In this document: positions 58,533-64,000 of the stretch, in pieces
How the letters are laid out: each line of letters opens with the position of its first letter
Numbering within the stretch: position 1 is the first letter of the stretch
From: Gonatopus flavifemur
Taxonomy: Eukaryota; Arthropoda; Insecta; Hymenoptera; Dryinidae
Assembly (NCBI GenBank): GCA_018340375.1
Contig: JAFFJZ010000007.1
Span: 24,712,001-24,776,000 of the forward strand
Reading direction: 5' to 3'
Length of the DNA stretch: 64,000 nucleotides
Program-made: the position numbers and the translations under genes
The notes under the pieces: generated by a model
The model's database searches: none
Seen by the model: the letters and a program-made list of their open reading frames with translations, nothing else
What the model was told of the DNA's origin: nothing

Positions 58533-60005
58533 TAATAAGAGGACATCGATTTTTTTTTCAAGTTACATTCCTTGATGGATGATATCATAATTTTATTATT
58601 GAAAAACTTCCTTTTAGATTCGAAGTTGATTGTACAAATCAGTTGAAAAAGTACACTAATGTTCTCGCTCGTATAATAACATCTTGTACCTTTCTGTTTG
58701 ACTCTTCGAACAATTACTTCATTTTGCTTCTCCATCAAGTGTTCCATTCCTCTTTCTCTTTCTCAGTTACGTTCGTAGATTATCGACAGACTTTCCAGAA
58801 AAGGGAAGTGCGGAGTTTAATTAAAACATGCTTCGCATGTTTCTTGTCAGTTTTCCCGCTTTCTTTCTTCTTTTATTATATAGTATATACATATATACCG
58901 ATGTAATTCTTACCATCAGAATACAAAGTAGAATGCTGCCTCGTTTGCACTCGTGTAGATGTTGTAGACTTTTATGGAATGCCTACACATTCATCTTTTG
59001 AGTTTAATTATTATTTCAAACGAAAATTTTTCATAATTATCAAAGAGATAAATCAAATCAAAGTCAAGAACACGGACTCATACAATGTCTTTAATGCGTG
59101 TTTTGTAGGAAAAGGTTGAACTTGAGGGTATTTATATTGGAATCCTGCGGAAATGACGAGTATCAAGTGGAAAAATTATAAAATCGTATTAACATATGTT
59201 TGTACAATAATAACACCATGAAATACCGACTTCTTTTACAATTTAATTGTATAAATTTGCATATTAAAGGATATGAACACTGTAAACGTGGAAATTTAAT
59301 ATTTTTCTTAATGTTATGGATGAAAAGAAATCGTCGCTTTGACGGATTCATCTAAAACTTTATAAAAATTTTCCATGAACTTGATATTATATGGAAAAAT
59401 TGTTGATTTTGTTTTACATCATATTAGCACACATTGGTCTGTCAAAAATGGCGTTCCTTTGAGATGTTCTCATTCTGATTGACAGCTTTGCTGCAAAACG
59501 GAACGTCTGAGAACAAAAACGAAAAAGCTTCTTAAAATATATTATGCGAATGACTATGATTTGACGTAGGGAATATTGAAAATACTGGTTTAAAAAATGA
59601 AGTGGGAATTATTTCAAGTAAAAAATCACAATTTTCACGAAATTTTTGATAGGAAGGGATTCTTGAGGGGTTAAACAAAAAACGGTTACGTCAGACCTTG
59701 AAGATACGTTTCCTATACAGAATTCATTTTGAATAAAGTCGATCAGACAAAAACTGTTGGAGTTATGCTGTCAACCAAGTCAAAAAATGTGACTCCGAGT
59801 GAATGGCGTTTAAACCCCAAGAGAACACGAATCAAGTAAATGAAATTCAAGTTGATTTTAGATGAATTTACATACAACAAACGTTCAATAGACCTTCAAC
59901 CTTTAAAATGAACACCTCAAATTGATCTATTTTTTCGCACATAAAATTTAACATACATTGGCATTTTTTCGCTTGTTAATAAATTGGCACTAATACATCA
60001 CGGAC
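58533..60005. other. Non-coding stretch
   Basis: No repeat or gene recognised. Confidence 0.45.
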
Positions 60006-60035
60006 CAAGAGCCCGTGACCGCCAGAGCTTCGTCA

Positions 60036-60277
60036 CACTGTAAAAAATGATTGTGGAATTTTCCCCCAAAAAATAGTGGCAGCAAAGTTCCTCCACAGAT
60101 AGGAAATTTTTCATCTCAATTCAGTGGACTTTTTCTCCATTTGTAGAGGATTCAAGACCCAAAAAAACAAAACAATCCCTTCAAAGGGTGGAAAAATCCT
60201 TCATTTTTGATGGAAAAAAAATTCCCCCCACGATGAGGGGACGAAATCCATCAACAATGTGGACATTTTTTACAGTG
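60036..60277. mobile_element. CACTGTAA MITE, copy 2, CA duplication with visible empty site
   Basis: The ends CACTGTAAAAAATGATTG and ACATTTTTTACAGTG are inverted. It is collinear with 2992-3213. CA is on both sides. The opposite foldback arm reads (inverted) TTCGTCATTTTATAAAA with a single CA at the same point, so the insertion boundaries and 2-bp duplication are exact. Confidence 0.95.
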
Positions 60278-60459
60278 CATTTTATAAAAGCTGAAAATTT
60301 CTCAACGCGTGTTCCTAACATTGGTAAGAACGATGGCCCACTATGAAGTTTGGATCATGGTGCCTTTGGTACATAACAAATCAGAAAGATTCCTAAAGGA
60401 GCAACTTGAATTTTTCAAAATGTGGAATGTAATTTTCTTTTATTTACTTCCAAATAATA

Positions 60460-60839
60460 CGTCGGATTATACTTTTTTAAATAAAAGTTATTCGCCATTG
60501 CTCGCGATATTGGACTTCTTCTATCCATTAATAAGGAACGATACGGGCATCAGCCAACTCCACATTGCTCAACCTATGAGTGAATATTCTTATTCTACCT
60601 CTATCCTCCTGTCAACGAGGTTTTTTAACGACGATGGAACAGACAAATCCTTCGCCATTATGATTATGTATTATCCTTGAAAATGGCCGAAACTCGGTCG
60701 AAACGTCGGATTATACTTTTTTAAATAAAAGTTATTCGCCATTGCCCGCGATATTGGACTTCTTCTATCCATTAATAAGGAACGATACGGGCATCTGCCA
60801 ACTCCACATTCCTCAACCTATGAGTGAATATTCTTTTTA
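60460..60839 (+). repeat. 244-bp-period tandem repeat insertion with 22-bp flanking duplication
   Basis: Two 132-bp copies (60460-60591 and 60704-60835) differ at about three positions and are separated by 112 bp, giving a 244-bp period and about 1.5 units. The block is bounded by 22-bp direct repeats (60438-60459 and 60840-60861, one mismatch); the opposite foldback arm has this sequence once. Just before the second copy, a predicted hairpin GGCCGA-AAC-TCGGTC (60685-60699) is followed by GAAACGTC, resembling hammerhead ribozyme stem II plus GAAA. The first copy begins exactly at CGTC. The open frame 60309-60680 runs through it by chance. Confidence 0.8.
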
Positions 60840-60921
60840 TTTTATTTACTTCCGAATAATATTAGAAATCATGTCATCTATCGCCAGACACTCAGTATCA
60901 CAAAGTTACAATTTATTGCCC

Positions 60922-61029
60922 CCCAGCGTGTACGAACTCTGGCCCACTCTGGCCCAGTCTTGGGCTCATATTGGCAGGATGAGGCCCATGCTGGGCCGGG
61001 GTGGACCCCATGGTACATACATGCTAGGG
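60922..61029 (+). repeat. GC-rich 108-bp dispersed repeat, copy 3
   Basis: CCCAGCGTGTACGAACTCTG starts and TACATACATGCTAGGG ends the copy. The interior TGGCCCAGTCTTGGGCTCAT and ATGCTGGGCCGGGGTGG match the other two copies. It lies in the spacer between the foldback arms. Flanks give no clear duplication because of the C-run on the left. Confidence 0.82.
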
Positions 61030-61315
61030 GAGCTTAAGTGTGTCTTGGCAAGGGAATTCCACGGCGCAAAGTGTCTGGTTGGGTGACCTGATTTTTAATA
61101 TTATTCGGAATTAAATATAAGAGAATTACGCTTTATACTTTGAAAAATTCAAGTTGTCCTTTTAGGCACCTTTTTAACCTGTTATCTGCCAAAGGCACCA
61201 TGAAATATGATCCAAACTCCATAGTAAGCCATCGTTCCTACCAATGTTAAGAACACACGCTGAGAAATTTTCAGTTTTTATAAAATGACGAATGTCTGGC
61301 GGTCACGGGCTCTTG

Positions 61316-62446
61316 CTCTATCAAACCACACTCAACTTTCTCCCTTCAAAAACTCACAAGTCGGGACTCACATTATTGTCAAATTCCGCATGTCGCAAAT
61401 ACATAGCTCCATTTTGAGTGCAATGATCGTTTATTGAACGTTTCTGTTCTCTTGAGAAAATTTTAGAAGAGGTAATCGAATGCATGTCATTGCGTGAATT
61501 AAGTTAGAAAAAAAATATTTGACGTTCGAATTTTCACTTGCAATTTGAGATCCATGCATTGAGAGAAAAGTACCTAGTTGCGGCAACTAAAATTTAGTTA
61601 TCCCCGGTAAATTTTAGTTGGCCTAAATGGTCTGAAATATGAGTCAAACGATTTATTCAAGAGAAATGAAAAAGTCAGCTGTGGCAAAGAAAATATGTAC
61701 ATTTCCTAGCTGTCTAACATTCAACGGAGTATAGGATATTGATTCATGAAAAGCAATTTTTTTAATTTTTTGGAAATTTTAAAGGTTTTACATCCCTTAA
61801 ATGCATATCATCTTTGAAATCACATTACTTGACGAGCTCAACATTAAATCATACACCCAGGAAAACAGTATGCAATGTTCCGTGGCTTCGGGGAAAGAAG
61901 CAAGGGCCGTGATCACGAACTATCATGTTCGACACTGGTGACGATAAAAGTTTTCTTTTTCGGTTGAAATAACGTGATGAGATTACTGGTATTTTCCATC
62001 AAATGGTAATTACATGTCAAGTATATCTCTCGTTTACTGACAAATATGAGTAATTTTTAATGATACATTTCTCTCATTGTAGAAATTCACAACTACTTTA
62101 ATCTTAGGATGATTTTTCCACTGTGAAAGGAGTGAGAATTCACTTCTAAAACTTAATAGACTGAAGCAAGTGATTTTTCACTCTTTGAAGAGTTTTTCAT
62201 TATTCAGTATCAAAATGGTAAATTGTTTGCATGAGAAAAATTATTTATTCTAAATACCGCGTTTTTTATTTGCAATTTTTCGCTTGAATTTACAAGATAT
62301 AATTTGTTGTGTATTAGCTATAGGTTTTCCGTGTAAATGCGTGGGGGAAGTTTTCACATCATTTCATTGCATTTGAATAATAAAAGATAATATACATCCA
62401 AATATGAATATATATCTTAAGATTATGTGTGATTTTGTGATTTCAG
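61316..62446. other. Non-coding stretch before the candidate terminal exon
   Basis: No repeat or gene recognised. It ends in TTTTGTGATTTCAG, a usable splice acceptor. Confidence 0.45.
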
Positions 62447-62496
62447 ATGCTCCTGTCACAAGTTATGATCCCACCCGTCAAGTCGTATCATGCTGA
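62447..62496 (+). CDS. Candidate terminal coding exon, unknown gene
   Basis: It follows the acceptor GATTTTGTGATTTCAG and is GC-richer than its surroundings. Read in phase 1, as the 46329 exon would require, it encodes APVTSYDPTRQVVSC and stops at TGA (62494-62496). AATAAA occurs 30 bp later. An alternative phase-0 reading (MLLSQVMIPPVKSYHADD) would need the weak donor GGTATAATA. No domain is recognisable in so short a peptide. Confidence 0.32.
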
Positions 62497-62525
62497 TGAT
62501 GGTATAATAATTACTCTTTATCTTG

Positions 62526-62531
62526 AATAAA
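62526..62531 (+). promoter_or_regulatory. AATAAA polyadenylation-like signal
   Basis: AATAAA lies 30 bp past the candidate stop codon. Such hexamers are common in AT-rich DNA, so it is only suggestive. Confidence 0.25.
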
Positions 62532-62665
62532 AATATATAGAATTAGATTATGAAAATGTTATTGTTTAAACGTATGATGATAAATCTCCATCAGTTTTTT
62601 TTAGTTCAAATTTTTCATTATATCTTCAAGATCAAAGATTTTTTCTATAAAATATATGTCAATTA

Positions 62666-62828
62666 CAGGGATAGGTAGGCTCAATTACTTTTTGTACTGC
62701 AAGTACTTTTTTCTGTCAAGTGCTTCTTCATTCACATAAAATACAGAGATTTTGAAACTGAAATTTCAAAGTACTTGACAAGAAAGAGTACTTGAAGTGC
62801 AAAACGTAATTGAGGCTGCCCATCCCTG
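62666..62828. mobile_element. hAT MITE with near-perfect 8-bp duplication
   Basis: The ends are CAGGGATAGGTAGGCTCAAT and ATTGAGGCTGCCCATCCCTG. The flanks are GTCAATTA and GTCAATTG. AGTACTTTTTTCTGTCAAGT pairs with ACTTGACAAGAAAGAGTACT. It is 163 bp, non-coding, and related in its ends to 24593-24742. Confidence 0.88.
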
Positions 62829-62865
62829 GTCAATTGAGCAATTACTTGAACTCGATCAAATGCAG

Positions 62866-63030
62866 TCCAAACTACCGGTCAATAACCAGCAGCCGATTGG
62901 TGTAATTTTTGATTAAACGTGATTTGCGCATTTTTCAAATTAGAAATTGATCGAATGACCTATGCAGTTTGGTTACTCAAATGTTTGATGTGACAAGTCT
63001 ATCAAAAGTTATAGCCTTTGACTGCTGGTT
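62866..63030. mobile_element. GCAGCCGAT foldback, copy 3
   Basis: CCAGCAGCCGATTGG and TTTTTGATTAAACGTG match the left half, and TTTGACTGCTGGTTTCAG the right half, of the family at 38747 and 57358. The start of the following long open frame lies inside it. Confidence 0.6.
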
Positions 63031-63673
63031 TCAGATTAATCTCGATGACAATACTTTGATTCTCTTCAACCCAGATCAATCCCAATACCTGCTCCGAAGA
63101 AAAACAAAGATACAAGGAAATTTAAGATTTTTGAATTTACACGTACATCTCAATATTCACAATCATAATATGATCAGTATACCACATATTCGCGATTCTT
63201 TGGTTACCAAAGTGTTCTTGAAATTTTGGAGAAGCATCCATTGCGCGTGTTTTGAATATTCAACGATATCAGGGCGCACTCTAACTGTGGATTTCCACGT
63301 TAATTCCAGGTACTTTGAACACAGTTGTGCGGAATATGTAAATTCCATTGTTGAGATTCTCGTGGCAAATCTTTGTTTTAACGAGATAAAGGACTCGTTT
63401 ACGAGAAACGCGAGTAGTTTGAGAAAAATTGAGCAACTTTTCTCTCTTTCCCAATTTTCAAACGAATATTTCAAGAGTGAAAAAATGGATTGTCCCCTTT
63501 TCGCTCATTCCTCAGGGAAAGCTCAATTCTTTTTGAATATGCTTGTCGAATCGATTGATTCGAGCTCAGATTGTGTTACGTTTTTGTTGATAACTCGTAA
63601 TACAAATTATACAATCGTTGGAAAGAAAACATTGAGTAGTTGTATATTTGTACGTGTGCAATATCATACATAA
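62981..63673 (+). CDS. Orphan 230-codon open frame, unknown
   Basis: From the ATG at 62981 the frame is open for 230 codons to TAA at 63671; in this base composition a stop is expected about every 14 codons. The first ~17 residues come from the foldback repeat copy 3, so the host-unique part starts at about 63031. The predicted product is soluble-looking, rich in Ser, Phe, Asn and Leu, with no signal peptide, membrane segment or motif I can name. The antisense strand is also open for 103 codons at 63163-63474, which weakens the coding case. It could be part of an exon (an AG at 62966-62967 precedes it), an eroded transposon gene, or 3' untranslated sequence of the gene ending near 62.5 kb. 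Confidence 0.35.
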   Translation: MFDVTSLSKVIAFDCWFQINLDDNTLILFNPDQSQYLLRRKTKIQGNLRFLNLHVHLNIHNHNMISIPHIRDSLVTKVFLKFWRSIHCACFEYSTISGRTLTVDFHVNSRYFEHSCAEYVNSIVEILVANLCFNEIKDSFTRNASSLRKIEQLFSLSQFSNEYFKSEKMDCPLFAHSSGKAQFFLNMLVESIDSSSDCVTFLLITRNTNYTIVGKKTLSSCIFVRVQYHT

Positions 63674-64000
63674 TCCAAGATTTTGTCCTCGACCTTTCTT
63701 CACGCTGGATGACGCCGAGTCCCGGAATCACTCATATGTAATCGAAGATTGAAGGAAAGGAGGAAACCAACGTTTAATCGCAAAAAAAGAAGCAGGAATA
63801 GAGGAAAAAAAATACGTGACCTTGTATTTTGTCGTGTACAATCTATGTAATAACCACTAACAACCACTTCCATTCAAATAAACCAAGATAACTTGGTAAA
63901 TCGGCTGAACCACGAACGCGGAGACGCTGATGATTGAAATTTGGATGAAAAAGGGGAAATCATAAACATGTACGAAGATACGAACGAACGTGAGCTTTCG
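63674..64000. other. Non-coding end of window with AATAAA
   Basis: AATAAA at 63877-63882 could serve the upstream open frame or a long 3' UTR. Nothing else was recognised. Confidence 0.4.

Larger units (their letters stand above)
60006..61315. mobile_element. Large foldback element with three internal insertions
   Basis: The left arm begins CAAGAGCCCGTGACCGCCAG and the right arm ends CTGGCGGTCACGGGCTCTTG. The arms continue through TTTATAAAAGCTGAAAATTT, CCTAACATTGGTAAGAACGA, TTTGGATCAT and GGTGCCTTTGG, about 200 bp each. The left arm is interrupted by a MITE (60036-60277) and by a tandem-repeat insertion (60460-60839). The spacer holds a GC-rich repeat (60922-61029). The right arm is uninterrupted and acts as a built-in record of both empty sites. 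Confidence 0.85.

Noticed and set aside
60309..60680. 123-residue open frame, apparently duplicated at 60742-61086
   Set aside because: It is an artefact of the foldback arm plus the 244-bp tandem repeat; the similarity of the two peptides reflects the repeated DNA.
1..64000. CRISPR arrays, tRNA or rRNA genes
   Set aside because: No regularly spaced identical repeats with unique spacers, and no cloverleaf or conserved rRNA stretches were seen; the spaced repeats found are subterminal transposon arrays and microsatellites.

Overview
The window looks like intergenic or deep-intronic DNA from an insect (at least an arthropod) nuclear genome. It is strongly AT-rich (about two thirds A+T by eye). 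It has no operon-like gene packing, no recognisable bacterial or organellar genes, and no tRNA or rRNA that I can see. It is packed with insect-type DNA transposons: an irritans-type mariner, a mellifera-like mariner, hAT elements with 8-bp target duplications, TTAA-flanked elements, and many hairpin MITEs. I cannot name the species.

Host coding content is minimal. Three short segments have good splice signals and mutually compatible phase-1 reading frames: 4863-4907, 46329-46394 and 62447-62496. They could be exons of one long-intron plus-strand gene ending near 62.5 kb, with AATAAA signals at 62526 and 63877. A 230-codon open frame (62981-63673) lies just downstream and is unexplained. I recognise no protein family in any of these.

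Layout. 0-11.8 kb: sparse sequence with MITEs at 2992, 4308 and 8053, the last inside a long foldback, plus a TTGGCA-rich repeat at 5.66-6.52 kb. 11.8-15.4 kb: four adjacent inverted-repeat elements, including a 1.45-kb element with GTCTCGC subterminal repeats. 15.9-20.5 kb: a terminal-inverted-repeat element split by a 3.56-kb hAT element with a perfect 8-bp duplication, itself carrying at least four hairpin insertions and a degenerate ATTCAGAG array. 20.5-32 kb: mostly featureless, with a TTAA element (a hAT MITE nested inside) and small hairpins. 32.2-33.5 kb: complete but dead irritans mariner. 35.5-37.5 kb: second mariner disrupted by three nested insertions. 37.6-38.7 kb: hAT element with TATCGAT repeats. 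39.3-40.1 kb: TA-flanked 860-bp element. 40-64 kb: more hairpin MITEs, two of them nested pairs, and at 60.0-61.3 kb a large foldback invaded by a CACTG MITE, a 244-bp-period tandem repeat with a hammerhead-like motif, and a GC-rich 108-bp repeat.

Main pattern. A set of hairpin MITEs all begin with CAC and end with GTG and are flanked by 2-bp duplications that are nearly always TA, CA or TG. For several the empty site can be read inside this window (the partner arm of a foldback, or a mariner reading frame). This points to one transposase group, possibly CACTA/Mirage-like, driving most small insertions here. All functional statements are from reading the sequence; no database search was run.
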